Source: an uncultured Campylobacter sp.
GTDB taxonomy: Bacteria > Campylobacterota > Campylobacteria > Campylobacterales > Campylobacteraceae
Direction: 5' to 3'
DNA: 64,000 bases
NCBI GenBank assembly: GCA_934718785.1
Contig: CAKVAF010000008.1
Location: 1-64,000, forward strand
Part shown: piece by piece, positions 26,228 through 35,363 of the stretch
Numbering within the stretch: position 1 is the first letter of the stretch
Layout of the letters: every line of letters begins with the position of its first letter
Translations under genes and position numbers: made by a program
The notes under the pieces: model-generated
Databases searched by the model: none
The model's input: the letters and a program-made list of their open reading frames with translations, nothing else
Told to the model about the DNA's origin: nothing

Positions 26228-26351
26228 ATAATTTTGCATTTAAAATTTTATGAAATTTCGTAATCTGTGCTTTGTCATTGATTTTTTGTTACGCATTTAC
26301 TTTATATTTTGATTTTTCTTTATTTTTATGCGAATTTATGCAAATTTTGGT

Positions 26352-26357
26352 TATAAT
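26352..26357 (+). promoter_or_regulatory. Probable -10 box for the DUF465/chemoreceptor pair
   Basis: TATAAT in GGTTATAATAAG, 30 bases before the ATG at 26387, followed by AAAAGGAG. Confidence 0.7.
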
Positions 26358-26386
26358 AAGGCTTTTAATATCAAAAAGGAGCTTTT

Positions 26387-26605
26387 ATGTGGCACGAGTA
26401 TAGGGAGTTGATGAGTGAATTAAAGGGCAAGGATGCGCACTTTGACAAGCTTTTTGACAAACACAATGAACTGGATGATAAGATTAAGGATGCGGAAGCG
26501 GGACGTATTTTCCTAGATTCGCTTGAAATTTCACAACTTAAAAAAGAAAAATTGCTCGTTAAAGAAGAACTTGGCGAGTATTTGGCTAATTATTCGAAAA
26601 AATAG
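26387..26605 (+). CDS. DUF465 (YdcH-type) small protein
   Basis: 72 residues of two charged helices with the DUF465 pattern: LKGKDAHFDKLFDKHNELDDK, followed by a hairpin and LKKEKLLVKEEL. Small coiled-coil proteins of this family have no agreed function. In C. jejuni the same gene lies next to a chemoreceptor gene, as here (12 bases apart), which suggests co-expression. Confidence 0.88.
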   Translation: MWHEYRELMSELKGKDAHFDKLFDKHNELDDKIKDAEAGRIFLDSLEISQLKKEKLLVKEELGEYLANYSKK

Positions 26606-26617
26606 GGGGACAAGGCT

Positions 26618-27763
26618 TTGTTTGGTTTAGGAAAAAGCGGGGAAAATCAAGCCGCAAGCAATGCTGAAATTCAAAAATTACAATCTCAAATTCAGCAACT
26701 TAGGGTCGAAAATGCCGAGCTGAAAAAGCAAATTCAAAATGCGATGAAAAACGACGCACAAAAAAATCTCAATCACAATTTGCTTGAAATTATGCTCTCA
26801 GGTGCGCTTGAAGATATCGCTATCGTGCAAGAGGACATGCTTGCAAATGTCAATAAAGCTGAAGTCATCTCAGAATCATCCAATTCATCGCTTCACGAAA
26901 TGGACGAACTTGATGAAATCACAAGCTCAATCAATGGTTCGCTTTCAAATATCATCGAATCAGCCAATAAATCGCGCGACACCGCAGGCACACTACATAG
27001 AAGCGTTGATGAGATCACAAATGTTATCAATTTAATCAAAGATGTATCCGATCAAACCAATTTGCTCGCTCTTAACGCAGCGATCGAAGCAGCGCGCGCA
27101 GGTGAGCATGGGCGTGGCTTTGCAGTCGTTGCCGATGAAGTAAGAAAGCTTGCTGAAAAGACACAAAAAGCAACAGCTGAAGTTGAAATGAATATCAACT
27201 TACTCAAGCAAAATGCCAATGAAATGTTCTCTCAAAGCGAGCAAGTCGAAAAGGTGTCAATGGACTCTAATGAGCACATTATGCAGTTTTCACAACGTTT
27301 TAATGAGCTAAAAACTAAGGCAAGCGAGAATAATGTCAATGCGACAAATATCGTCTCAGAAGCCTTTGTATCGCTTGCAAAGCTCGATCATGTCGTGTTT
27401 AAACTTAATGGCTATAAGCAAATTTTTGCGCACTCTGGCAATAAGCTGAGCGATCATTTTTCATGTCGCTTAGGCAAATGGCTTGTAAATGATGGCAAAA
27501 AGCGCTTTGGAAGTAATGTAATGTTCTCTCAAATCAACGAGCCACACGCCAATGTGCATGAGACTATCAATGCTGCTATAGATCTAGCACACCAAGACGC
27601 GGTGGCAAATACAGGCGAAATACTTGATAAGTGTAAGGAAGCTGAAAAATCATCACTCAAGCTTTTTGATATATTCAAACAAATGATCAATATCGCTCAA
27701 GGCAAAAGCTCTAAAAAGGCAGAAGAGCAAAACAGCGGTACTCAAAGCGAAGAGAACAAATAA
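26618..27763 (+). CDS. Cytoplasmic chemoreceptor with C-terminal CZB zinc domain
   Basis: 381 residues without membrane segments. An N-terminal coiled coil (about 15-45) leads into the methyl-accepting signalling domain, whose hairpin tip is [32 protein letters not shown]. The C-terminal part is a chemoreceptor zinc-binding domain: [22 protein letters not shown] and PHANVHE supply the His/Cys ligands. This is the TlpD/Tlp6 type of soluble receptor, linked in relatives to sensing of oxidative stress or energy state. Start is TTG (FGLGKSGEN follows) with a GGGGGA ribosome site; no ATG is near. The last 20 residues are a low-complexity tail whose DNA (27729-27738, AAAACAGCGG) partly matches repeat A. 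Confidence 0.9.
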   Translation: MFGLGKSGENQAASNAEIQKLQSQIQQLRVENAELKKQIQNAMKNDAQKNLNHNLLEIMLSGALEDIAIVQEDMLANVNKAEVISESSNSSLHEMDELDEITSSINGSLSNIIESANKSRDTAGTLHRSVDEITNVINLIKDVSDQTNLLALNAAIEAARAGEHGRGFAVVADEVRKLAEKTQKATAEVEMNINLLKQNANEMFSQSEQVEKVSMDSNEHIMQFSQRFNELKTKASENNVNATNIVSEAFVSLAKLDHVVFKLNGYKQIFAHSGNKLSDHFSCRLGKWLVNDGKKRFGSNVMFSQINEPHANVHETINAAIDLAHQDAVANTGEILDKCKEAEKSSLKLFDIFKQMINIAQGKSSKKAEEQNSGTQSEENK

Positions 27764-28307
27764 GCCTTAGCGTAGCGTTATTTTGATGTAGCGTTACTTT
27801 TCAAGGGAGTGTGGAGCGGGTCTAGTAATCTTGGATTAAACTCAAGTCGCGTTTGACTTGAGTTTAAATAAATTCACGTGTAGGTTTAAATTTCTAATCT
27901 TAAAATTTTTGATTTTTAAAATTCTTAAAAGCTTTCAAAATTGAATAAAACTTTCAAAATTTAAAATCACAAAACAGCGGCGCGAAGTTTAAATTTATTA
28001 TCAAGAGCCAGCTTGTTGACAGCGCAGCAATATATAAATTTTTAAAAAAAACTTAAAAACTTGTGTCATTGCAAGTGAGGTTTTATAATGGGCTGAATTT
28101 ATCATTGCGAGCGTTACTTACAACGCATGGCAATCCACAAATTTTTATGAAAATCAAAAAATTGACTTCTTAGTCTTTTAAAATTTATAAATTTAAGTTC
28201 TTACAAGTTTTAAAAATTTTAATTTTTTTTATTTAAATCTTAAATTTTGTGAAATTTAAATTTTTTAATTTATAAAAATTTCAATTTTAAAAAATCATTT
28301 TTCTATC
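27764..28307. repeat. Intergenic region with repeats A and B
   Basis: AT-rich gap after the chemoreceptor. It holds repeat A at 27971-27987 (AAAACAGCGGCGCGAAG) and B-type palindromic repeats from about 28066 to 28144. The 44-bp segment 28101-28144 matches 57034-57077 with five differences. No opposing A copy is seen, so the element is incomplete or decayed. No gene seen. Confidence 0.7.
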
Positions 28308-28326
28308 TTGGAACGATTTTTGCTTT
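28308..28326 (+). promoter_or_regulatory. Sigma54 (RpoN) promoter
   Basis: TTGGAACGATTTTTGCTTT: GG at 28310-28311 and GC at 28322-28323 with exactly ten bases between, the -24/-12 arrangement. It lies 40 bases before the next start codon. In Campylobacter, sigma54 drives middle flagellar genes. Confidence 0.8.
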
Positions 28327-28365
28327 ATGTTTAGAAATTTCTTAAGTAAATTGAAAGGATAGACA

Positions 28366-28854
28366 ATGAGTAGCGAACTTGAGATTTTAAAAAAGCATTT
28401 GGGTGAAGTTGAAGGTAAGGCAAGCTTTGAGGCCAAGCAACTTTGCTTGCAGATTAATGATGCAAATGACTTTATCGGCGCTTTGCAGGTGCTTGATATA
28501 TCGCTAAAAAAGGTCGAAAACAATATCAAAGAGCGCGGCAGTGATGAGATGGCAAATCGCGCGCTTGATGCCAGCACGATGAAGCTCATTTCAAATTGTG
28601 CTTTTATGGGCGAGAGCCTATTTGATAATACTTTCAAGGTCAATGTCGGCGGGCGTGAATTTGGCTTTGAGATACAAAATCCTATGCTCTTACTCGAAAA
28701 CAACGGCTTTGAAGGTGTTTTAGCCTATGTGCAAGATAAAAGAGAAGAAATTTTAGCCTTGCTTTTAGATTTAGCTACTGCAATCACACTTGGCTCAAGC
28801 TTTGCTACACCGCAAACTGAAGCGAAATTTGATTATAAAAATTTGTTTAGATAG
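28366..28854 (+). CDS. Sigma54-controlled protein, possibly a FliS co-chaperone (HP1076-like)
   Basis: 162 residues, no signal peptide or membrane span. Residues 1-95 are helical; then comes a short beta segment (FKVNVGGREFGFEIQNP) and a final helix region (FEGVLAYVQDKREEILALLLDLATAI). This helix-bundle-plus-strands layout and size resemble the Helicobacter flagellar co-chaperone HP1076, which binds FliS; the assignment is by pattern, not alignment. The perfectly spaced sigma54 promoter upstream supports a flagellar role. GAAAGGAT is the ribosome site. Monocistronic; a 10-bp stem (28863-28872 / 28885-28894) follows the stop. Confidence 0.55.
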   Translation: MSSELEILKKHLGEVEGKASFEAKQLCLQINDANDFIGALQVLDISLKKVENNIKERGSDEMANRALDASTMKLISNCAFMGESLFDNTFKVNVGGREFGFEIQNPMLLLENNGFEGVLAYVQDKREEILALLLDLATAITLGSSFATPQTEAKFDYKNLFR

Positions 28855-29128
28855 AAATTGCAGAGTGTAAAACCTTAAACTCATTTTTGCACTCCTGCAA
28901 AATTTTAATAAACTCTCGTTTATCCTTGCGCGATATTTTAATTTTGTGTGAGTTAAATTTATGCCTTGTTTCGTGTTTTTAAACGCTTTTAATAATAAAA
29001 AGTTGAAATTTTATTATTAAAAGAAAATCCACAGGATTAGTGATAATCTATAAAATTAAATACTATATTAATTTATTAAATCAGGGTTTAATCTCGCCGT
29101 TTTTGCTTTCAAATTCTTTGATTTTTTC

Positions 29129-30205
29129 TTATAAAAGGTGTAAATCATAGTTTTGAATTTCTTGGTTCAGTGTGTTAAAATAGTCGCTCATATTTTGCGC
29201 ATTTAAAATGTGCTGGTGATTTTTTATGGCTTGAAGTTGTATTGAATTCATATCATTATTATAATGAGTTAAGTCCTTATAATTGGCCAAATCCTTGGTG
29301 TAAGTTAAATCATCAAAGCCATAAATACGCACATTAGGATATTTGCTTGCTTGAGTGATAATAAACTCAAGCAGTTGTCGCCATTTTCCAAAAACTTGCG
29401 CAGGCTCTTCTCCTTTATATGCCTTGTAAAATGCTTTAGAATAAGCAGGAATGATGAGTTCAAATTCTACATTAGGGTTGCTTTTGATAAAAGAAAAAAG
29501 ATTTTTATCGATGTGATTTTCTTGCTCTTTTAGATCAAATTTGTTTTGAATAATTTGAAATTCATTGCTTGCTTTTTTAATATAAAACAAATCTTTTGGA
29601 AGATAATAATCCTTTGAAAGCCATTTATCAAAGCCGCCAAAAAGGCGTATTATTTTTTGCTCATTTTTCCAAGTGGCGATATTAGAAATATCTACATCTT
29701 TACTTCCTATACATTTGCCACTGCGAGAATAAATAATCGCACAGCTTATAAAATGGCGGTTTAAATAAAAGCGCATACGTTCTAAGAAACTGCCATATAT
29801 CTTAGCATTTAACTTATTTTTGTATGTTGCATTTAAAAGATATATATCTAAAGAATAAATCACGCGTTTGATTTTCTTGTGTTTAAATATAAAATCAAGC
29901 AGTATAGCCCTTTCACTTGGTGTTGCTCCACCTATAGATAAATTTACCCACTTGCCACCCAGCAGACTTTTGACTTCTTTTGGCTCTGTATTTTGAAGCA
30001 TAGAACTGCCTAAAATCACGCTATCAAAATCAAAATTTTCGATAATATAGCGCTCGCTCAGCCTTTCTTTAAAGCTCATATCCCTAAAATAAGGCTTATG
30101 AAAGAGCATACCCGCATCATAAATATAAAGTAAAATACACAAAAATATCAACATTAAAAAACCAGAAAATGGCACTAAAAGGCTAAATTTCCTAAAAGCA
30201 TTCAT
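29129..30205 (-). CDS. SGNH-type (DltD/PatB-like) periplasmic acyl-transfer partner
   Basis: 358 residues with one N-terminal membrane anchor (about residues 9-30). The SGNH block I Ser is in VILGSSMLQN and the C-terminal Asp/His block is in DLTHYNNDMNS. An NLSIGGATPS block carries the Gly/Asn region. Such proteins hand acyl groups delivered by an MBOAT protein to a periplasmic acceptor. The gene is 8 bases downstream of an MBOAT gene, the same arrangement as the peptidoglycan O-acetylation pair patA-patB of C. jejuni. The acceptor could be peptidoglycan or another glycan. The MBOAT partner is broken in this sequence. Confidence 0.75.
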   Translation of the reverse strand: MNAFRKFSLLVPFSGFLMLIFLCILLYIYDAGMLFHKPYFRDMSFKERLSERYIIENFDFDSVILGSSMLQNTEPKEVKSLLGGKWVNLSIGGATPSERAILLDFIFKHKKIKRVIYSLDIYLLNATYKNKLNAKIYGSFLERMRFYLNRHFISCAIIYSRSGKCIGSKDVDISNIATWKNEQKIIRLFGGFDKWLSKDYYLPKDLFYIKKASNEFQIIQNKFDLKEQENHIDKNLFSFIKSNPNVEFELIIPAYSKAFYKAYKGEEPAQVFGKWRQLLEFIITQASKYPNVRIYGFDDLTYTKDLANYKDLTHYNNDMNSIQLQAIKNHQHILNAQNMSDYFNTLNQEIQNYDLHLL

Positions 30206-31296
30206 AAAATTCCTTAAAAATTAAAATAAATAAATTCGCTATAATTATCCCCAAGCATTGCCACTAAAGCTAGTGCAAACAAAAGTGCCATCAAAAAAGC
30301 AAAGCTTAAGCTAGGCTTAAAGCTCTCTAGCTTTTGCCACGAGTTTTTAAATCCAAGCACGATGATAAAAGAAATGATAAGAAAATACAAAAAGGCATTA
30401 TCGCCATCAATAGCGGCAAAAAGCTCTTTTGTGCGCCAAAACTTTTGTGGCAACTCTATCCAGGTGTTTAGCGCAAACATTGATTTAATAATACTTAAGG
30501 CAGAATTCACACTTTCAGCACGAAAGAAAATCCAAGCTAAATTCACAAAATTAAAACACAAAAACCACGCGCAAAAATGATAAAATTTAGAGTGCAAAAA
30601 TCCTAAATTTAGGCCCTTAGAACTTAAAAATTCTAAGAAAAACTTATAAATTCGGCAAATTACAAGAGCCATACCATGTAAAATGCCCCAAATCACAAAG
30701 CCCCAGCCAGCCCCATGCCAAATACCACTTAAAAAGCGACGATGAAAAGATTACGCAAATTAAGCCACTTGCCTGAGCGGTTTGAGCCCAGTGGGATATA
30801 AAGATAAGCTTTTAAAAAGCGCCCCAAGGTAATGTGCCAGCACCGCCAAAACTCAGCGATATTGCGCGCTTTATAAGGCGAGTTAAAATTAAGCGGTAAA
30901 ACAATGCCAAATAAAAGCGCCAAGCCAATTACCATATCACAATATGCGCTAAAATCAAAATAAATTTGAAAAGTATAGCTAAGACTCGTCGCCCAAGCTT
31001 CTGCAATGCTTAGCACTTCGCCCTTTAAAGTCGCGTCAAAGCTAAGACTTGCGTGCTTTGCAAAAGTATCTGCGATGATTGTTTTTTTAAAAAGCCCAAT
31101 GATAAAGATAAAAACGCCTTTTGCAAACTTATCCCAAGCAATGAAGCGCGCATTTTTCGAGTTTGCAAATTGAGGCATCATTTCTTTATGATGGACTATA
31201 GGACCTGCGATGAGTTGTGGAAAAAAGCTGATAAAAAGACAATAATCTAAAAAGTCAATGCGGACTGAGCTTTTAAATTTAGACTGAGAAATTTCT

Positions 31297-31312
31297 AAAA
31301 CAGCGGCGCGGG
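31297..31312 (+). repeat. Repeat A copy inside the MBOAT gene
   Basis: AAAACAGCGGCGCGGG on the plus strand, one mismatch from consensus; the gene is on the minus strand, so it is read as TRAAVLE. It lies in the family-atypical segment between the IDTYKG and FLDYCLFISFFPQLIAGP motifs. Confidence 0.75.
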
Positions 31313-31593
31313 TTTTGAAGTTTTTATCTAAATTTTGACTAGGATTAAGTTCTTCTAAATCCCTTAAATCAACGCCTTTGTAAGTATCTATTAAAAAGGC
31401 GATTTGCTGAAAGGTAAAAAATGAAATCCCCAGTGGCAAGATGATATGAGGTAAGGGCACATTAAAATCTAAATTTAAAAGCTTTGTAAAAAGATTGAAA
31501 TTTTCTAAGAAAAAATCTGTATATTTGAAAAAGCCTAAAAGAAGCAGGTTAAAAAGGACGCCAAGGATAATTAAAGGCTTATTGAGTTTTAAG

Positions 31594-31603
31594 CCCCCCC
31601 CCC
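31594..31603 (-). repeat. Homopolymeric G10 tract in the MBOAT gene (phase OFF)
   Basis: C10 on the plus strand. The current length runs into TAA right after the tract (DRGGGA, stop); 8 or 11 G would connect to the frame encoding KLNKPLIILGV and the rest of the enzyme. Confidence 0.85.
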
Positions 31604-31904
31604 TCTGTCATTTATATTTGAGCTTAAAAGCTTGATTGAAGCTAGGTTTTGAAGCATTTTTGAAGCGATGAAATAATTGATTAAAATTGAAAAAAGCAGC
31701 AAAAACACAAGTTTTGGCTCAAAAAAGCCATAAAAATAAAAGCTGGCTAAAACAAGAAAAATTTTAGCGGCGATGAATCTTTTAAAATATTTTAAAAGAT
31801 AAAAAAACCACAAGTGTTATAGGTAAAAATGCAAAAACAAAAATCGCTGAATTAAAGAGCATGAAAATCCTTATGGCTTAAATTTAAATTGATTTAAGCT
31901 TTGA

Positions 31905-32465
31905 TTATTTTAAAATCCTAGGTAAAGTTATGCCCCTTTGAGCTTGATATTTGCCCTTTTTATCCGCATAAGTGATATCGCATTTCTCATCGCCTTGTAA
32001 AAACAGCACTTGAGCGATACCCTCGTTGGCATAAATTTTAGCAGGCAGGGGCGTTGTATTTGAAATTTCAATCGTAATATGCCCTTCAAAACCAGGCTCA
32101 AAAGGCGTTACATTGACAATTATCCCACATCTTGCATAGGTGCTTTTGCCAAGGCAAATGGCCAGCACATCTTCAGGCATTTTAAAATACTCCACCGTCC
32201 TTGCAAGCGCAAAGGAATTTGCAGGCACGATACACACATCGCCCACAAAATCGACCACATTTTCTTCTAAAAAATTCTTTGGATCCACTACGGTGGAATT
32301 GACATTTGTAAAGATTTTAAACTCCCTACCCACGCGTATATCATAGCCATAACTTGAAAGACCGTAGCTGACGACGCCTTTACCGATATTTGCTTCGCAA
32401 AAAGGCTCGATCATCTTTTTTTCAACCGCCATTTTTCTTATCCAGTTATCTGCTTTTAAACCCAT
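31905..32465 (-). CDS. dcd: dCTP deaminase
   Basis: 186 residues from the ATG at 32465 ([12 protein letters not shown]), the usual start and length; eight codons further upstream remain open but lack a ribosome site. Converts dCTP to dUTP for thymidylate synthesis. Conserved stretches: [14 protein letters not shown], the catalytic-region [20 protein letters not shown], and the C-terminal [12 protein letters not shown]. Single gene with its own promoter. Confidence 0.95.
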   Translation of the reverse strand: MGLKADNWIRKMAVEKKMIEPFCEANIGKGVVSYGLSSYGYDIRVGREFKIFTNVNSTVVDPKNFLEENVVDFVGDVCIVPANSFALARTVEYFKMPEDVLAICLGKSTYARCGIIVNVTPFEPGFEGHITIEISNTTPLPAKIYANEGIAQVLFLQGDEKCDITYADKKGKYQAQRGITLPRILK

Positions 32466-32490
32466 ATTTAGCCTTAAATTTAAATGCAAA

Positions 32491-32496
32491 ATTATA
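32491..32496 (-). promoter_or_regulatory. Probable -10 box for dcd
   Basis: TATAAT on the minus strand in the extended form TTGTATAATTTTG, 26 bases before the dcd start codon. Confidence 0.7.
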
Positions 32497-32576
32497 CAAT
32501 ATTTTAGAAAATATTAAAAAAAAATGTGAGTTTTATTTGAAATTTAAATTCTAACATTATTTTAAGTTTTATTTTG

Positions 32577-32582
32577 TATAAT
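32577..32582 (+). promoter_or_regulatory. Probable -10 box for the Bcr/CflA exporter
   Basis: TATAAT in the extended form TTTTGTATAATCAC, 38 bases before the ATG at 32620; AAGGAT ribosome site. Confidence 0.7.
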
Positions 32583-32619
32583 CACAATTACATTTTTAAA
32601 GTAAATTTAAGGATAGTAA

Positions 32620-33822
32620 ATGCCAGCGCAAATCAAAGGCTTTGAAAAATTTAAAATCATCATTGTATTATCCTTTATGTCAGCAGTGGCGCCACTTTCA
32701 ACGGATATGTATTTGCCTGCTTTGCCATCCGTGCAACACAGCTTTGAAACGAGCGAGTTTTTAACCCAATTATCTTTAGCGAGCTTTTTTATCGCTTTTG
32801 CACTGGGTCAGCTCATTTATGGACCGCTGAGTGATGTTTTTGGGCGTAAAAAATTAGCCTGCATAGGCATAGTTTTGTTTATTTTTTCAAGTTTTACCTG
32901 TGTGATTGTAGATAATGTTTATGTTTTTGTGGCGTTTAGATTTTTACAAGGGCTGGGCGGTTGTGCTGGAGTGGTGATTGCAAGGGCGGTGGCAAATGAT
33001 TTGTTCGAGCTTAAAGAAGCGGCGTCTGTTTTTGCTTTGATGATGGTTGTAACTTCGCTTGCTCCTATGCTATCGCCCTTTTTTGGCTCGATTTTGCTGG
33101 GCTTTTTTGCGTGGAAAAGCATTTTTATGGCGCTTTTCATTTTAGGAATTTTGCTTTTGTGTTTCATTGTTTTTGGACTTAAAGAAAGCGCTCCTAATTT
33201 AAAAGGGGCAAAATTTTCACACAAAGACACGATAAAGCGTTATAAAAAGGTCATTTGCGATAAGATTTTTTTAATTTATGTCTTTTCGGGCGGGCTTGTG
33301 ATGGCGGCGATGTTTGCTTATATTACCGGTTCTTCTTTTGTTTTTATGCAGTTTTTTGGATTGAGTGAGAAAAGTTTTAGCCTGCTTTTTGCTTTTAACG
33401 CACTTGGCTTTGTGATTTGTGCGAATATCAATGCTAAAATTGTGCTTAAAATTTCGCCTTTTAAAATTCTAACTAAAGCCTTTTTGATGATATTTTTAAG
33501 CGCGATTTTACTTTTGATTTTTGGAAGTTTTAAAATTTTCTTAGGTTTTGAAATCGCACTTTTTCTAAATATCGCTATGCTTGGCTTTTTGCTTCCAAAT
33601 ATCACAACTCTAGCTATGGCGCGTTTTAAGGATATGTCAGGCACAGCTTCAGCGGTACTTGGCACTTCTCAATTTGCATTTGCTGGGCTTTTAGCCTTTA
33701 TCGTAGGGCTTTTAAATGCAAACAATCCTTTGATTTTAGCCCTTGTGATGAGTGTATGTATCATCAGTGGCTGTGTGCTTTATTTTTATTTTGCTAAAAA
33801 ATTATCCCAAATTCTTAAATAA
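32620..33822 (+). CDS. Bcr/CflA-family MFS drug exporter
   Basis: 400 residues with 12 hydrophobic segments. The family markers are APLSTDMYLPALP after the first helix, MFS motif A as GQLIYGPLSDVFGRKK, and FRFLQGLGGCAGVVIARA in the fourth-helix region. Proton-driven efflux of drugs or metabolites across the inner membrane; actual substrate cannot be read from sequence. Own promoter; the next operon (ftsE) begins 83 bases later. Confidence 0.9.
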   Translation: MPAQIKGFEKFKIIIVLSFMSAVAPLSTDMYLPALPSVQHSFETSEFLTQLSLASFFIAFALGQLIYGPLSDVFGRKKLACIGIVLFIFSSFTCVIVDNVYVFVAFRFLQGLGGCAGVVIARAVANDLFELKEAASVFALMMVVTSLAPMLSPFFGSILLGFFAWKSIFMALFILGILLLCFIVFGLKESAPNLKGAKFSHKDTIKRYKKVICDKIFLIYVFSGGLVMAAMFAYITGSSFVFMQFFGLSEKSFSLLFAFNALGFVICANINAKIVLKISPFKILTKAFLMIFLSAILLLIFGSFKIFLGFEIALFLNIAMLGFLLPNITTLAMARFKDMSGTASAVLGTSQFAFAGLLAFIVGLLNANNPLILALVMSVCIISGCVLYFYFAKKLSQILK

Positions 33823-33904
33823 TCTTAAATTTTTTCTAAAATTTCTTAAATTTTAAGCTAAATTAAAGCATAATTATGAAATTTAAAAAGAATTAAGGCA
33901 AAGA

Positions 33905-34570
33905 ATGAGTGTCCTTGTAAAAGCCCAAGATCTGTGCTTAGGCTATGATGAAATGGTCATTAGGCGGGCGAATTTTACCTTTATGGATAATGATTTTGTT
34001 TTTATCACTGGAAAAAGCGGTAGCGGTAAATCCACACTTTTAAAGTCTTTTTATGGAGATTTATCCCCACTTTCAGGCTCTTTGTTTGTTTGTAATGAAA
34101 GCTTAGATGATATAAGCACGCAAAATTTACTGGATTTAAGGCAAAGGCTTGGCATTATTTTTCAAGATTATAAGCTCATTAAGGAGTATTCTATAGCTAA
34201 AAATGTGATGCTACCCTTAATGATAAAAGGTTATAGTAAAAAAATTTGTGAAGAACAAACGGCAAAGCTTTTAAAGCATGTAGAACTCAGCTTCAAAGCT
34301 GATAAAATGCCTGCTCAGCTCAGCGGTGGCGAGCAGCAACGCGCTGCGATGGCAAGAGCGCTTGCGCACAATCCCAAGCTTTTACTCTGCGATGAGCCCA
34401 CAGGAAATTTGGACGAATACAGCTCAGATATCATTTGGACGCTTTTAAAATCCGCTCATCAACTACTTGGCACCTGCGTTGTCGTGGTAACTCACAGAAT
34501 TCCCGTAAATTTAAGGCTTAATTACCGCCGTTTTAATATAGAAAATGGAAAAATGAATGAAATCATTTAA
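33905..34570 (+). CDS. ftsE: Cell-division ATPase FtsE
   Basis: 221-residue ABC ATPase. Walker A is [12 protein letters not shown], the signature is [15 protein letters not shown], and Walker B is [12 protein letters not shown]. The [18 protein letters not shown]-loop region is typical of FtsE. With FtsX it forms the ATP-driven switch for septal wall hydrolysis. Overlaps ftsX by 14 bases. In C. jejuni the same gene heads the ftsEX-M23-pyrH-rpoZ-spoT run. Confidence 0.92.
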   Translation: MSVLVKAQDLCLGYDEMVIRRANFTFMDNDFVFITGKSGSGKSTLLKSFYGDLSPLSGSLFVCNESLDDISTQNLLDLRQRLGIIFQDYKLIKEYSIAKNVMLPLMIKGYSKKICEEQTAKLLKHVELSFKADKMPAQLSGGEQQRAAMARALAHNPKLLLCDEPTGNLDEYSSDIIWTLLKSAHQLLGTCVVVVTHRIPVNLRLNYRRFNIENGKMNEII

Positions 34571-35363
34571 AACTCATCTTAGTCTCATCCTACCCTTGCT
34601 TTTTATGATGCTTGCTTTTGAGTTTATTCTCATCATCAACGCTTCTATAAATCACTATGAAAAAGTGCTAAATAAAGACTATAACATCATCATCGCTAGC
34701 ACCAACGAGCTAAGTGCTTCCACGCTTAAGCCTTATGTGCCACAAATAAGTGCTTTAAATGCCTTAAGCGTAGATAGTATGCTAAGCAGACTTAAAAATG
34801 ACATTTCAAATGCAAATTTAGCAAATTTAGAAAAGTCTTTGCCTAAATTTTATAGTATAAAGCTTGAGAACTTTCCCTCTCAAAGTGAGCTTAAAAACAT
34901 TAAAAATAATCTTTCAAAACTTAATAGCATAGTCAAAATAGAAAGCTTTTCAAAGACTTATGAAAAAGTGCATAGCTTGCTTGTTTTCATTCAATTTGTG
35001 CTGTGGTTTTTCCTTTTTATCATTATACTTTTAAGTTTTGTTTTATTTTTAAAGCAAATGAAAATTTGGCTTTTTGAGCATACTGAAAGGGTTGAGATTA
35101 TGTGTTTATTTGGTGCGCCTTTTTGGTTTCGCTCTTTAATGCTCGTTAAAATAGTCTTTGTAGATTGTCTCATCGCTTTTTTAATTTTGCTTTTGTTTTT
35201 CACTCAAATTTATGAGCTTGACTTTGTAAAAGCTATGCTAAGCGCGCTTGATTTAAGCCTGCCGCAAATTAATTTTTTACTTCAGCTTAGCATAATATTT
35301 GCATTTACGCTTGCAATTAGCTTATTTTGTGTTAATGTGGTGATGTTTAGGGTGAAAAGATGA
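34557..35363 (+). CDS. ftsX: Cell-division permease FtsX
   Basis: 268 residues with the FtsX topology: one N-terminal membrane segment (about 8-28), a large periplasmic loop (about 30-140), then three membrane segments, with the cytoplasmic MKIWLFEHTERVEIMCLFGAPFW motif that contacts FtsE. The periplasmic loop should bind the M23-type protein encoded next. It overlaps both neighbours (14 and 4 bases). Confidence 0.9.
   Translation: MKSFKTHLSLILPLLFMMLAFEFILIINASINHYEKVLNKDYNIIIASTNELSASTLKPYVPQISALNALSVDSMLSRLKNDISNANLANLEKSLPKFYSIKLENFPSQSELKNIKNNLSKLNSIVKIESFSKTYEKVHSLLVFIQFVLWFFLFIIILLSFVLFLKQMKIWLFEHTERVEIMCLFGAPFWFRSLMLVKIVFVDCLIAFLILLLFFTQIYELDFVKAMLSALDLSLPQINFLLQLSIIFAFTLAISLFCVNVVMFRVKR

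Larger units (their letters stand above)
25935..26386. other. Intergenic region dominated by a repeat element
   Basis: 452 bases between the DJ-1 gene and the DUF465 gene. About half is the composite inverted-repeat element at 26022-26227, listed separately; the right end carries a promoter. No gene seen. Confidence 0.7.
30214..31862 (-). pseudogene. MBOAT acyltransferase, broken by a G tract and two indels
   Basis: Conceptually a membrane-bound O-acyltransferase of about 540 residues, starting at the ATG at 31860-31862 (LFNSAIFVFAFLP follows). Three frame breaks are visible: the A7 run at 31801-31807 (A6 restores VVFYLLKYFKRF), the C10 run at 31594-31603 (G10 on the coding strand; 8 or 11 G restore the frame), and the A5 run at 30731-30735 (A6 restores VAFLSGIWHGAGWGF). 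All family motifs appear once repaired: FPQLIAGPI, FSAYCDMVIGLALLFGI, FWRCWHITLGRF, HG in GIWHGAGWG and IWGILHGM. An extra segment of about 35 residues after IDTYKG carries repeat A (31297-31312). The G tract is a plausible phase switch; the other two may be decay or base-calling errors. Confidence 0.82.
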
